In this document: positions 8,698-18,026 of the stretch, one piece after another
Layout: the number at the start of each line of letters is the position of its first letter
Position numbering within the stretch: position 1 is the stretch's first letter
From: Actinomycetota bacterium
GTDB lineage: Bacteria; Actinomycetota; Actinomycetes; S36-B12
NCBI GenBank assembly: GCA_030645615.1
Contig: JAUSNB010000004.1
Span: 1-64,000, forward strand
Direction: 5' to 3'
Length of the DNA stretch: 64,000 nt
Notes under the pieces: generated by a model
Seen by the model: only the letters and a program-made list of their open reading frames with translations
Databases searched by the model: none
What the model was told of the DNA's origin: nothing
Program-made: the position numbers and the translations under genes

Positions 8698-10328
8698 GCG
8701 CCGACAACGGGGGTGCGACCGAGGTCCTCGACGCCGTCGTCGTGGGTGCCGGATTCTCGGGCCTGTACATGCTCATCCGGCTGCGTGAGCTGGGCCTGCG
8801 GTGCACCGTCATCGAGAAGGGCGACGACGTCGGCGGCACCTGGTACTGGAACCGCTACCCCGGGGCCCGCTGCGACATCGACAGCGTGGACTACTGCTAC
8901 TCCTTCTCGCCGAAGCTGCTCCAGGAATGGCGGTGGACCGAGCGCTTCGCCACCCAGCCGGAGATCCTGCGTTACCTGGAGTTCGTGGCCGACACTTTCG
9001 ACCTGCGGCGCGATATCCGCTTCTCGACCACCGTCACGGCAGCCGACTTCGACGATGAAAGCGGCACCTGGCTGGTGCGTACGTCGGACGGACATCTGCT
9101 GCGTGCCCGGTACGTCGTGATGGCGGTCGGCAACCTCTCCGAGCCGAAGCGTCCGGACATCCCCGGCGTGGACACGTTCGCCGGCGATGCCTTCCACACC
9201 GCCCAGTGGCCCAAGGAAGGAGTCGACTTCACGGGTCGACGCGTCGGCGTCATCGGAACGGGGTCGACGGGGATCCAAGCCATCCCGCTCATCGCCGAGC
9301 AGGCCGAGCATCTCTACGTCTTCCAGCGCACGCCGAACTACAGCATGCCGGCACGCAATGCCCCGCTCGAGCCACAGTACGTCGAGGACGTCCTCGCGAC
9401 CTTCGACGAGCGCCGCGAACTGAGCAGGCGGTCGGATGCCGGGACGCCGTTCCCGCCAGCATCGAAGGGCACCTTCGAGGTGTCCGACGAGGAGCGCGAG
9501 GCCATGTTCGAGGAGGGCTGGCGGCGGGGTGGCATCAATGCGCTGTCGTATGCCTTCACCGACTTCTTCACTGACGTGAGGGCGAACGAGGTGGCGCAGG
9601 AGTTCGCCCGGCGCAAGATCCGTGAGCTTGTGCAGGACGCGCAGACGGCCGAGTCGCTGCTGCCCTCGCACCACATCGGCACGAAGCGCACGTGCGTCGA
9701 TACCAACTACTTCGCCACCTACAACCGGGACAACGTCGCCCTCGTCGACCTGCGCAGGGAGCCGATCGAGGAGATCACCGAGGGCGGGGTCCGGACAGCC
9801 AGTCGCGACATCGCGCTCGACTGCCTCGTGTATGCGGTCGGCTTCGATGCGATGACCGGGGCCATTACTGCGATCGACATCGCGGGCCGCGGGGACCGGA
9901 CGCTGCGGGAGGCCTGGGCTGACGGTCCGGCGACCTACCTCGGCCTCATGGTCGCGGACTTCCCCAACATGTTCCTCGTAACGGGTCCAGGCAGCCCCGG
10001 TGTGCTCAGCAACATGGTGGTGTCCATCGAGCAACACGTGGATTGGATTGCCGAGACAATCGGCTACTTGGAGGCCGAGGGCTTAGCCACCATCGAGGCC
10101 TCCCCCGTTGCGCAGGACCAGTGGGTGGCCCACGTCAACGACCTGGCCAACGCCACCCTCTACCCGCAGGCGGCATCCTGGTACCTGGGTGCGAACATCC
10201 CCGGCAAGGCACGCGTCTTCATGCCCTACGTCAACGGTTGTGGCAACTACCGGAGTGAGTGCGAGGCTGTCGTCCGCGACGGCTACCGCGGCTTCGCCCT
10301 GACCGCTGCAGCGTCCGCCCGCACCTGA
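8694..10328 (+). CDS. Baeyer-Villiger monooxygenase (cyclohexanone/acetone-type)
   Basis: A 544-residue type I Baeyer-Villiger monooxygenase. GAGFSG (18-23) and GTWYWNRYPGARCDI bind FAD; FAGDAFHTAQWP matches the FxGxxxHxxxWP fingerprint; GTGSTG binds NADPH. The family converts ketones to esters or lactones with NADPH and O2. The ATG is fixed by its ATGA overlap with the preceding dehydrogenase. An HSL-type esterase (21845) further along could hydrolyse an ester product, but that link is only inference. Confidence 0.9.
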   Translation: MSADNGGATEVLDAVVVGAGFSGLYMLIRLRELGLRCTVIEKGDDVGGTWYWNRYPGARCDIDSVDYCYSFSPKLLQEWRWTERFATQPEILRYLEFVADTFDLRRDIRFSTTVTAADFDDESGTWLVRTSDGHLLRARYVVMAVGNLSEPKRPDIPGVDTFAGDAFHTAQWPKEGVDFTGRRVGVIGTGSTGIQAIPLIAEQAEHLYVFQRTPNYSMPARNAPLEPQYVEDVLATFDERRELSRRSDAGTPFPPASKGTFEVSDEEREAMFEEGWRRGGINALSYAFTDFFTDVRANEVAQEFARRKIRELVQDAQTAESLLPSHHIGTKRTCVDTNYFATYNRDNVALVDLRREPIEEITEGGVRTASRDIALDCLVYAVGFDAMTGAITAIDIAGRGDRTLREAWADGPATYLGLMVADFPNMFLVTGPGSPGVLSNMVVSIEQHVDWIAETIGYLEAEGLATIEASPVAQDQWVAHVNDLANATLYPQAASWYLGANIPGKARVFMPYVNGCGNYRSECEAVVRDGYRGFALTAAASART

Positions 10329-10344
10329 GAGGACCGACATACCC

Positions 10345-11742
10345 ATGGCCAACGCCAACCCTTCGGAGCACGAGGCCCTGCTCCGCGACCTTCACGACCG
10401 AGGGGTGACCACCGTGGTGCTCGGGGGCACCGACACCCACGGTGTCATGCGGGGCAAGCGCATCCCCGTCAACCAGCTCGAGCGCATCCTGGCCGACGGC
10501 ATGGCGCTGTGCGATGTCTTCTGGGTCATGCACGTGGACGAGTCGGACCTCGTCCAGCGCCCGGTCGGGCACGACGGGTACTTCCCCACCGAGCGCAACG
10601 GCTATCCGGACATCCTGGGCCTGCCCGACGTCAGCACGGCGCGGATCGTCCCCTGGCATGACGACACGGTCCTCATGCTGTGCGACTGGAGCCTGCCCCA
10701 TCATGCGGGTCCGGTGCCGATCGACCCTCGCCACGTGCTGCGCCGGGTGATCGAGCGTGGTCATGCGATGGGGCTCGAGGCGTTCAGCGCGCTCGAGCTC
10801 GAGTTCTACCTCCTCCAGGAGACCCCGGACTCGATCGTCGACCTTCACCCCTGGGAGTTGACGCCCCTGCAGGCCCGGCCCAGCACCTACGGGGTCGTGC
10901 TGGGGTCGCGCCAGGAGCCGATCGCCCGGCAGATCCGCGAGCGCATGCTCGAGTACGGCCTGCCCATCGAGGCCTGCAACCCCGAGACCGGTCCCGGCCA
11001 GTTCGAGATCAACCTCAGGTACGACCAGGCGCTGGCCGCGGCCGACCACGCCTTCCTGTTCAAGAGCGGCGTCAAGGAGCTGGCTGCCCAGAACGGCCTG
11101 CTCGCCACCTTCATGGCCAAGCCCAATGCGGAGTGGGCCGGCAACTCGTGCCACATCCACCTGAGCCTGCGCGGCCTCGACGGCTCCGCCGTCTTCTACG
11201 ACGAGGGCCAGCCGCACGGCATATCACCGACGATGCGCCAGTTCATCGCCGGCAGTCTCGCGGTCATGCCGGAGTTCACGGCCCTGCTCGCGCCCAACCC
11301 GAACTCCTACCGTCGCTATCGGCCTTACTCGTGGGCAGGCACGACCGCGACGTGGGGGATCGACAACCGCTCGGCCGGGCTGCGCGTCGTCTGCGAGGGC
11401 GCGTCGGGAACCCGGGTCGAGCATCGGCAGGCGGGCGGCGATGCCAACGCCTACATCGCGTCGGCCGCGGTCCTCGCGGCCGGCCTGTCCGGCATCGCAG
11501 CACAGTTGGAACCTCCGGAGATGATCGATTCAGACATCTACGCGATGGATCCAGACGAGGTGCCGCAGCTCCCGCGATCGCTCGAGCAGGCCGTCGAACT
11601 GCTCCACACGAGCACCCTGGCCCGGGAGTGGCTGGGTGCCGACTTCGTCGATCACTACGTCGCGATGAAGCGGGCCGAGCTCGCCGCCCAGGCGGCTGCG
11701 GTCACCAACTGGGACGTACGGCGGTACCTCGAAGCCCTCTAG
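10345..11742 (+). CDS. Glutamine synthetase-like gamma-glutamyl ligase (first of three)
   Basis: A 465-residue protein of the glutamine synthetase family. It keeps the ATP/metal residues: ELEFYL (Glu pair), ETGPGQFEIN, the HIHLSL histidine region, NSYRRYRP and RVEHRQAGGDANAY. Length and divergence fit the GS-like ligases that join glutamate to amines (putrescine, isopropylamine, ethanolamine or aniline types) rather than housekeeping GlnA. It starts 16 bases after the monooxygenase stop with a GAGAGGA site. The amine substrate is unknown. Confidence 0.85.
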   Translation: MANANPSEHEALLRDLHDRGVTTVVLGGTDTHGVMRGKRIPVNQLERILADGMALCDVFWVMHVDESDLVQRPVGHDGYFPTERNGYPDILGLPDVSTARIVPWHDDTVLMLCDWSLPHHAGPVPIDPRHVLRRVIERGHAMGLEAFSALELEFYLLQETPDSIVDLHPWELTPLQARPSTYGVVLGSRQEPIARQIRERMLEYGLPIEACNPETGPGQFEINLRYDQALAAADHAFLFKSGVKELAAQNGLLATFMAKPNAEWAGNSCHIHLSLRGLDGSAVFYDEGQPHGISPTMRQFIAGSLAVMPEFTALLAPNPNSYRRYRPYSWAGTTATWGIDNRSAGLRVVCEGASGTRVEHRQAGGDANAYIASAAVLAAGLSGIAAQLEPPEMIDSDIYAMDPDEVPQLPRSLEQAVELLHTSTLAREWLGADFVDHYVAMKRAELAAQAAAVTNWDVRRYLEAL

Positions 11743-11799
11743 AACGGAGGGGTGCTGAGCAGTGTTTGAATCTCGTGCCCGCGACTTGCCCCGAAGTCG

Positions 11800-11828
11800 T
11801 TGACCGACCCCCCCTATTGGCCTAGTCT
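11800..11828 (+). promoter_or_regulatory. Sigma70-type promoter of the APC permease
   Basis: TTGACC (11800-11805), a 17-base spacer and TAGTCT (11823-11828) predict a start near 11835, so the permease can be transcribed apart from the ligase gene upstream. Confidence 0.6.
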
Positions 11829-11895
11829 CCAGACCTCAAAGGAGACCGCCGTGGCGGCATGCCCCGGTGGTAGGCACCAGGTCCGAGGAGTGTAC

Positions 11896-13464
11896 GTGAC
11901 AACGGATTCGAGCACCGGGTCGACCGAGTCGGCCCCCAAGCAAGGCGAGTTGAGACGGGACGCCATCGGTCTGGTGGGCGTCCTGTTCTTCGTGGTCGCG
12001 TTCTCGGCGCCCATCACGGCGATGACGGGCAACACGCCCCTCTCGGTCGGCTACGGCAACGGGATCTACGCCCCGGCCGGCTTCATCGTCGCCTGCATCA
12101 TCCTCACCATCTTCAGCGTCGCCTACGTGGCCATGGCCAAGCACATCACTGCGGCCGGTGCCTTCTACACGTTCGTCTCGCGTGGCATGGGCAAGCCGGT
12201 CGGCCTCGGCGCCGGGTCGCTGAGCACCGCTGCCTACATCAGCATCGAGGCGGCCCTGATCGGCATCTTCTCGGTCTTCACCGACGGCCTGATGGTGTCC
12301 CGGTTCGACGTGTCGCTCCCATGGATCGTCTACGGCATCATCGGCATCCTCCTCATCGGCATCCTGTCCTACCGTGACATCAGCCTTGCGGCGCGCGTGC
12401 TCGGCGTCGTCCTCATCATCGAGATCGCCCTGCTGTCGATCATGGCCTTCGCCATCCTCTTCCAGGGCGGTGGCCCGGACGGCCTGATGTGGGAGTCCCT
12501 CAACCCGATGAAGGCATTCACCAGCCTGCCCGAGGACTTCATGGGAACTGGCGTGGCCGCTGGAGTGGCCGGGATCGGCCTGCTGTTCGCCTTCTGGTCG
12601 TGGGTCGGCTTCGAGGCGACGGCGATCTTCGGCGAGGAGTCCAAGGACCCCAAGAAGATCGTCCCTCGGGCGACGATGATCGCGGTCATCGGCATCGGGA
12701 TCTTCTACGCCTTCATCGCATGGATGGCGATCGCCGGCAACGGCGCGGCGGAGTCCGTCACGCTCTCGGCCGGTGCCACGCCGTTCGAACTGCTCTACAC
12801 CCCGATGCGGGACTACGTCGGGGAGTGGGGGGTAGTCGCCTTCGAGTTCTTCGTGGTGGGCGGTTCCTTCGCGTGCGCCCTGGCCATCCACAACTCGGCG
12901 ACCCGCTACATCTTCGCCTTCGGACGCGATGGCCTGCTCCCGAAGGCGCTGGGTCGCTCGCACCCGAAGTACCAGTCCCCGTACATCGCCTCGACCGTGC
13001 AGACGGTGATCACGCTGGTGATCGTCGGCGGGTGCTATGTCGCCAGCGTCGATCCCTACCTCGGCCTGTACACGGTGCTGGCGATCTTCGCGACCGTCTG
13101 CCTGCTGTGCGCGCAGACCCTCACGGCCATCGCATGCATCTGGTACTTCCACGTCAAGAAGATGCACCCGGAGACGGCGAACGTCTTCAGGACGATCCTG
13201 GCCCCGATCATCGGCGGCCTCGGGATGCTGTACGTCGTCTACCTCGTCCTCACCAACATCGACTTCGCGACGGCCGGCCAGGGAGACTCCCCGGTCATCA
13301 AGGCCCTGCCGTGGGCGGTAGTGGTGGTCTTCGTGCTTCCCGTCGTGGTGTCCCTGTGGTGGAAGAAGTCGAAGCCGCATGTGTACGAGCGGATCGGGAG
13401 CACGGTGTTCGTCCACGCGGGCCTGTCGACCGACATCGACGAGCCGACGGTCCATCGGAGCTAG
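11896..13464 (+). CDS. APC-family amino acid/amine permease
   Basis: A 522-residue membrane protein with about 12 hydrophobic segments and the APC-superfamily opening (GLVGVLFFVVAFSAPITAM). It also carries GFEATAIFGEESKDPKK, a stretch typical of the amino acid/polyamine transporter branch. It is clearly related to the second permease in this window (32596-34209), which shares the same motifs. GTG 11896 has GAGGAG five bases upstream. GTG 11851, preceded by AAAGGAG at six bases, is an equally possible start that would add 15 residues. It probably imports the amine handled by the neighbouring ligases. Confidence 0.87.
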   Translation: MTTDSSTGSTESAPKQGELRRDAIGLVGVLFFVVAFSAPITAMTGNTPLSVGYGNGIYAPAGFIVACIILTIFSVAYVAMAKHITAAGAFYTFVSRGMGKPVGLGAGSLSTAAYISIEAALIGIFSVFTDGLMVSRFDVSLPWIVYGIIGILLIGILSYRDISLAARVLGVVLIIEIALLSIMAFAILFQGGGPDGLMWESLNPMKAFTSLPEDFMGTGVAAGVAGIGLLFAFWSWVGFEATAIFGEESKDPKKIVPRATMIAVIGIGIFYAFIAWMAIAGNGAAESVTLSAGATPFELLYTPMRDYVGEWGVVAFEFFVVGGSFACALAIHNSATRYIFAFGRDGLLPKALGRSHPKYQSPYIASTVQTVITLVIVGGCYVASVDPYLGLYTVLAIFATVCLLCAQTLTAIACIWYFHVKKMHPETANVFRTILAPIIGGLGMLYVVYLVLTNIDFATAGQGDSPVIKALPWAVVVVFVLPVVVSLWWKKSKPHVYERIGSTVFVHAGLSTDIDEPTVHRS

Positions 13465-13478
13465 CAGCAGAACGCAGC

Positions 13479-13519
13479 GCCTCGCCCGGGTCACTCCAGA
13501 CTGGTGACCCGGGCGAGGC
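13479..13519. terminator. Bidirectional hairpin terminator
   Basis: A perfect 16-bp inverted repeat (13479-13494 and 13504-13519) with a 9-base loop sits between the convergent permease and GntR genes. It is well placed to stop transcription from both sides. Confidence 0.85.
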
Positions 13520-13549
13520 TCTGTCCGGGCCTTGGGTCGGGGGGCTCGC

Positions 13550-14332
13550 TCAGGTGCGCTTGCGCGTCGCCGCGGCCTTGGCTGCAGGTGTCGTGACCCA
13601 CGACTCCACGATGTGACCGGTCGTGTCGATGTGCTCGGCCATGTAGCGGCTCGCCTTGTCGGGCTCCTGCCGCTCGATTGCCTCAACGATCCTGTCATGC
13701 AGGTAGTCGCCTGTGACGTCGAGGACGTTGAAGAGCGACCCCACCGGACGGAACATCTCGACGCGGCCCTTCAGCACCGCGTCCTGCAGCCACTGGTTGC
13801 GGGCGGCCTTGGCGATCGCCAGGTGGAAGTCGGTGTCCAGGCTGTGGAAGTGCGCGGTGTCGGCGGGGTGGGAGGGGACCTCGTTATTGGGTCCCTTGAG
13901 TGACGTCATTGCCTTGAGCAGGCGGTGCATCTCCCGCAGATCGGGCTGTGTGCGGCGCTCGGCAGCCAGTGCCGCGCAGGCGGACTCCACCGTGATGCGA
14001 AACTCGAATACCTGCCGGATCTGCTCGCGATTCTGCTGGAAGGCCCGTCGGGTCTGGGCGCCGGTGGCCGCCGTCCCCCGCACGAAAAGCCCGCCCCCGC
14101 GGCCGCGCTTGATCTCGAGGAGGCCTTCATCCGCCAGGATGGCGATCGCCCCGCGCACCGTGGTGCGCGACACGTTGAGGAACTCGGCCAGCGCCCGTTC
14201 CGGCGGCAGGCAGTCACCGGGGCGGTAGCGGCCGAGCATGATCGCCGTGCGGATCTGCTCGAGGACCAGTTCGTGTGCCGCGACGATCCGGACGGGAGCC
14301 ATGCCGGGGGTCGGGTCGTGGTCCGCCACCAC
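13550..14332 (-). CDS. GntR-family regulator, FadR/FCD type
   Basis: A 260-residue transcription factor. The N-terminal winged helix has PPERALAEFLNVSRTTVRGA (about residues 42-61) and ends in the wing LLEIKRGRGGGLFV; the C-terminal FCD all-helical domain has the spaced Asp/His residues that bind a metal and effector. The GTG start follows GGGAGG. It is divergent from the ten-gene SDR/ligase operon, which it probably controls. FCD regulators typically bind TNGTNNNACNA sites and are released by small carboxylates or amino-acid-like ligands. Confidence 0.88.
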   Translation of the reverse strand: MVADHDPTPGMAPVRIVAAHELVLEQIRTAIMLGRYRPGDCLPPERALAEFLNVSRTTVRGAIAILADEGLLEIKRGRGGGLFVRGTAATGAQTRRAFQQNREQIRQVFEFRITVESACAALAAERRTQPDLREMHRLLKAMTSLKGPNNEVPSHPADTAHFHSLDTDFHLAIAKAARNQWLQDAVLKGRVEMFRPVGSLFNVLDVTGDYLHDRIVEAIERQEPDKASRYMAEHIDTTGHIVESWVTTPAAKAAATRKRT

Positions 14333-14416
14333 GGCCTCCCTCCGTCGTCTGTGAGTCGGGCGATGCTAACACCGGTTTGCCCGGTTCGGCAGGGCCGCGC
14401 CATTTGGTATAAGTGC

Positions 14417-14446
14417 TTGACCTTTAGCCCGCTCACCAACAGAATT
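14417..14446 (+). promoter_or_regulatory. Promoter of the SDR/ligase operon
   Basis: TTGACC (14417-14422), an 18-base spacer and AGAATT (14441-14446) predict a start near 14453, 25 bases before the first SDR gene. It lies in the 145-base divergent region shared with the GntR gene. Confidence 0.5.
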
Positions 14447-14477
14447 GCGGTTCCGGCAACGACGAAGGGGAGCTCGC

Positions 14478-15203
14478 ATGACGGAACGGCGCGTCCTGGT
14501 CACCGGAGGTGCGGGCGTCATCGGCATGGCCATCTGCCGGACTCTGCGAGATGCGGGCTGGACCGCGGTCGCGGGGGACCTGGCTCCGGCCATCGCCGCG
14601 GTCGACTGGGCCGCCGCGGAGAACGCGCATATCGAGCGGGTCGAGCTCGACGTCACGAGCCGCGAGTCGGTGGATGCGGCCGTTCGCACGCTGGGCGGTG
14701 AGTGGGCGGGGCTGGTGAACTGCGCGGGGATCCTGCGCGACACCCTGCTGGGCCGTACCGTCGAGGACAACATGCGGCTGATGTTCGAGGTCAACCTGGC
14801 CGGTACCGCCAGGGTCACGGACGCCTTCGCCCCCGTGATCCGCGAAGGGGGAGCCGTCGTCAACATCGGCAGCGTGACCGGGTACATGGGCCGCTTCGTC
14901 GGAGCGTCGGTCTACGGAGCGACGAAGGCCGGCATAGGCGCGTACACGACGTATCTCGCGGTCGAGCTGGCCCCGCGCCGCATCCGGGTCAACAACGTGG
15001 CACCGGGGGTCATCCGCGCACCGATGAGCCCGTCGATGGCCCTGGTCTCGGGCGGCGAGGAGAGCTGCGCGGAGCAGGCGATCCTCGGCCGGATCGGGGA
15101 GCCCGAGGAGGTGGCCGAGGTCGTCGAGTTCCTCCTGTCGGACCGGGCGTCCTTCATCACGGCCCAGACGCTGCTCGTCGACGGCGGGTTCATCGCGCGA
15201 TGA
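14478..15203 (+). CDS. SDR-family oxidoreductase
   Basis: A 241-residue short-chain dehydrogenase with TGGAGVIG near residues 9-16, NCAG, a catalytic Ser in the NIGSVTGYMG strand, and YGATK supplying Tyr and Lys. It is a cytosolic NAD(P)-dependent alcohol/ketone oxidoreductase of unknown substrate. The ATG at 14478 is chosen because AAGGGGAG precedes it. It opens the operon and overlaps the next gene by 4 nt. Confidence 0.88.
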   Translation: MTERRVLVTGGAGVIGMAICRTLRDAGWTAVAGDLAPAIAAVDWAAAENAHIERVELDVTSRESVDAAVRTLGGEWAGLVNCAGILRDTLLGRTVEDNMRLMFEVNLAGTARVTDAFAPVIREGGAVVNIGSVTGYMGRFVGASVYGATKAGIGAYTTYLAVELAPRRIRVNNVAPGVIRAPMSPSMALVSGGEESCAEQAILGRIGEPEEVAEVVEFLLSDRASFITAQTLLVDGGFIAR

Positions 15204-16483
15204 GCCCCTCAGACAGCGACCTGGTCGAGGACCTGCTCCGCGACGAGCGCATCGACGCAGCCAACGCGGAGGCCCTGGCCCGGCTGCACGCGTCCGATCC
15301 CGTGGTCGTGGACGTGCTCCCGGCCCGTGATGCGATCCCCGGCTACCGCCCCAACCTCGTGCTGACCAGCGGCGCACCCATGCCGTGGGAGGAGTACCAC
15401 GGCGGTCAGCGCGACGCGTTGATCGGCGGTGCGCTGTTCGAGGGCCTGGCCGCGACGCGGGAGGAGGCCATCGAGGGCTTCGCATCGGGCGGTATCGAGG
15501 TCGGTTCGTGCCACGACTACGGCGCCGTGGGGTCGCTCGCCGGGATCTACACCGCCTCGATGCCCGTCTTCGTCGTGACCAACCGGGCGCACGGGAACAT
15601 CGGCTTCTGCAACTTCTACGAGGGCAAGGACCCCCGACGCCTCAATTACGGCTGCTACGACGAAGGCGTCCACGCCAGGCTGCTGCACGTCAACGACGTG
15701 CTGGCCCCCGTGATCGGTGAGGCCATCCGGCGCGAGGGTGGCGTTCCGCTGAAGCCGCTCATGGCCAAGGCGTTGCGGATGGGCGACGAGCTGCACAGCC
15801 GCAACGCCGCGGCGTCGTTGCTCTTCACCCGTGAGCTCCTTCCGGCGATGCTCGCGATGGCGAGCGAGGGTCATGGTGACGTCATCGACACCGCGATCCA
15901 CGTCGCCGACAACGACTACTTCTTCCTGCGCCTGTCCATGGCGGCCGCGAAGGCGTCGGCCGACACCATGATCGGCGTCGAGAGGTCCACCATCGTCACC
16001 GCGATGGGGTTCAGCTGCCGCGGGTTCTCCATTCGGGTCGCGGGCCTGGGCGCGGACTGGTTCAGCGGCCCAGCGCCGATCACCGAGGGCCGGCTCTTCC
16101 CGGGCCACACCGAGGACGAGATCACCTGGATGGGTGGCGAGAGCCCGATCACCGAGACGATCGGCCTCGGGGGGTTCGCGCAGGCGTGTGCCTTCAGCCT
16201 GCAGAACTACCAGGGTGGCTCCTCCGAGGTCATGATGGAGCGCAACCTGGCCATGTACTCCATCACGGCTAGCGAGAACCCGGACTACCTGATCCCGGTC
16301 TTCGACTTCCGGGGCACCCCGACCGGAATCGACATACGCCGCGTCCTCCAGACCGGCGTGCTGCCGGTGATGGACGTGGGACTGGCCGGCCGCGACGGCG
16401 GCCAGATCGGCGCCGGCATCATCCGGGCGCCACGCGAGTGCTTCGAGTTGGCAGCGGCGGGCCACGTCGCTCGGTACGGGTGA
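15200..16483 (+). CDS. DUF1116 (AllG/YlbE-like) protein
   Basis: A 427-residue protein recognised as DUF1116. Recognisable stretches include HGNIGFCNFYEGKDPRR, GDELHSRNAAAS, NDYFFLRLSMAAAKA and PITETIGLGGFAQA. In enterobacteria the family member YlbE/AllG works with FdrA (AllF) and AllH in oxamate carbamoyltransferase. No fdrA or allH partner is in this window; the gene sits between SDR genes in an amine-type catabolic operon. Its role here is therefore open. The ATG overlaps the SDR stop by 4 nt. Confidence 0.75.
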   Translation: MSPSDSDLVEDLLRDERIDAANAEALARLHASDPVVVDVLPARDAIPGYRPNLVLTSGAPMPWEEYHGGQRDALIGGALFEGLAATREEAIEGFASGGIEVGSCHDYGAVGSLAGIYTASMPVFVVTNRAHGNIGFCNFYEGKDPRRLNYGCYDEGVHARLLHVNDVLAPVIGEAIRREGGVPLKPLMAKALRMGDELHSRNAAASLLFTRELLPAMLAMASEGHGDVIDTAIHVADNDYFFLRLSMAAAKASADTMIGVERSTIVTAMGFSCRGFSIRVAGLGADWFSGPAPITEGRLFPGHTEDEITWMGGESPITETIGLGGFAQACAFSLQNYQGGSSEVMMERNLAMYSITASENPDYLIPVFDFRGTPTGIDIRRVLQTGVLPVMDVGLAGRDGGQIGAGIIRAPRECFELAAAGHVARYG

Positions 16484-16494
16484 GGGGCAAGGCC

Positions 16495-17265
16495 ATGGGA
16501 GAGGATCGCCGGACAGTCCTGGTGACCGGGGGCACGCGCGGCATCGGCAAGGGCATCGTGGAGCGGCTTGCCGCCCACGGACTCGACGTCGCATTCAGCG
16601 GTCGTGACCGCTCTGCGGGTCAGCAGGTCGAGGCCACGCTCGTGGCTGAAGGCCGAGCCGCGCAGTTCATCCACGCCGACCTCACCGAGACGGGTTCGCC
16701 TGCCGGGCTCGTCGCGGCGGCCGCGGCCGCGCTCGGCTCACTCGACGTCCTCGTCCACAACGCAGGCATCTACCCCGAGCACGCGCTGGGCGACATGACC
16801 CTGGGCGACTGGCACTCGGTCCTGGACACGAACCTCACCAGCGCGTTCCTCCTCGCGCAGGCAGCGGCACCGGAGCTGGCCAAGTCAGCGGCCGGGCGCA
16901 TCGTGTTCATCAGCTCCATCACCGGTCCACGAACCGGGATCAGCGGACTCGCGCACTACTGCGCATCGAAGGGGGGAATCGATGGCCTGATGCGCGCGCT
17001 CGCCGTTGAGCTCGCCTCGCAGGGAACCACCGTCAACGGCGTGGCACCGGGGACGATCCTCACGGAATCGCTCGAAGAGCTCTATGCCGAGCCCGGGTTG
17101 ATGGAGTCCGTCACCAGGATCATCCCGGCGGGCCGCATGGGCTCGCCCGACGACATCGCGGCCGCCGTCGAGTTCCTCGCCAGCCCCGATGCCGGCTTCA
17201 TCACCGGCCAGAGCATCATCGTCGACGGGGGACAAACGATCCCCGAGGTCCAGGGAAGCTCGTGA
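16495..17265 (+). CDS. SDR-family oxidoreductase, related to the RMM amino-alcohol dehydrogenase
   Basis: A 256-residue SDR with TGGTRGIGKG near the N-terminus, NAGIYPEHAL, the catalytic SSITGP strand and YCASKGG. It resembles the SDR of the microcompartment operon (40568-41350) more than its operon neighbours: both share SSITGP.TG, the MR..A.ELA helix, and the ending VDGGQ.(I/L)PE. This suggests oxidation of a similar amino alcohol. It has a GAGGGG site and follows the DUF1116 gene after 11 bases. Confidence 0.87.
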   Translation: MGEDRRTVLVTGGTRGIGKGIVERLAAHGLDVAFSGRDRSAGQQVEATLVAEGRAAQFIHADLTETGSPAGLVAAAAAALGSLDVLVHNAGIYPEHALGDMTLGDWHSVLDTNLTSAFLLAQAAAPELAKSAAGRIVFISSITGPRTGISGLAHYCASKGGIDGLMRALAVELASQGTTVNGVAPGTILTESLEELYAEPGLMESVTRIIPAGRMGSPDDIAAAVEFLASPDAGFITGQSIIVDGGQTIPEVQGSS

Positions 17266-18026
17266 CGGTGGGACACCTCCAGCTCGCGTTCGCCGGTGGC
17301 ACCGCGCTGGTCACCGGTGGCCGGTCCGGGATCGGCGCCTCGACCGTCGACCTCCTGGCCGAGTCAGGGCTCAGCGTCATCGCGCTCGACGTGTCGCCGA
17401 CGGACGCGGTGGCGCCCCGCCCCTCCGTCCGCCACGCGGTCGCCGACGTGACCGACGAGACGGCAGTGACGACAGCGCTGACGAACCTGCTGGGCGAGAG
17501 CCCGCTCGACTACGTCGTCAACTGCGCTGGGATCCACCGGCAGGCCGGGCTGGAGTCACTCTCGGCCGCCGATTGGCGCCAGGTGCTGGACGTCAACCTC
17601 GTAGGCGCGGCGCTGACCACCAAGGCCGCGTTGCCTTGGCTTCGCCGGTCGGCGGGTGCCGCGGTCGTCAACGTCACCTCCCTCGAGGCGAGCCGGGTCG
17701 TCGCCCTCGTCAACCCGGAGCCGGTCGCGCATTACGCGGCCTCGAAGGCGGGACTGGAGATGCTCACGGCGTCCATGGCCCGTGACCTCGGTCGGTACGG
17801 GATCCGGGCCAACTCCGTCGCGCCGGGTTTCATCCAGACGCCCATGGCACGCGCCAACCATGCGGGGGTGGCCGCGCTGCCGGAGCAGGCGGCTGCGCGG
17901 GTGCCCATGGGCAGGTACGGGGATCCCGTCGAGGTCGCCTCGGCGATCGCCTTCCTGCTCAGCGAGGGCGCCTCGTACATCACGGGCGCCTCGCTGCTCA
18001 TCGACGGCGGGTTCAGCACCACATGA
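17262..18026 (+). CDS. SDR-family oxidoreductase
   Basis: A 254-residue SDR with TGGRSGIG near residue 17, NCAGIHRQA, NVTSLEASR and YAASKAG. The GTG start overlaps the preceding stop by 4 nt, and its own stop overlaps the next gene by 4 nt. The substrate is unknown; three SDRs in a row imply several oxidation steps on one carbon skeleton, or different stereoisomers. Confidence 0.87.
   Translation: MTVGHLQLAFAGGTALVTGGRSGIGASTVDLLAESGLSVIALDVSPTDAVAPRPSVRHAVADVTDETAVTTALTNLLGESPLDYVVNCAGIHRQAGLESLSAADWRQVLDVNLVGAALTTKAALPWLRRSAGAAVVNVTSLEASRVVALVNPEPVAHYAASKAGLEMLTASMARDLGRYGIRANSVAPGFIQTPMARANHAGVAALPEQAAARVPMGRYGDPVEVASAIAFLLSEGASYITGASLLIDGGFSTT

Noticed and set aside
11866-11881. TGGT-AGGC-ACCA inverted repeat before the permease as a GntR operator
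   Set aside because: The spacing between GT and AC is four bases, not the three of FCD sites, and it lies downstream of the predicted promoter; too weak to list.
11836-13698. A 620-codon open frame opposite the APC permease
   Set aside because: Charged, repetitive antisense translation with no motif; it also runs through the bidirectional terminator.
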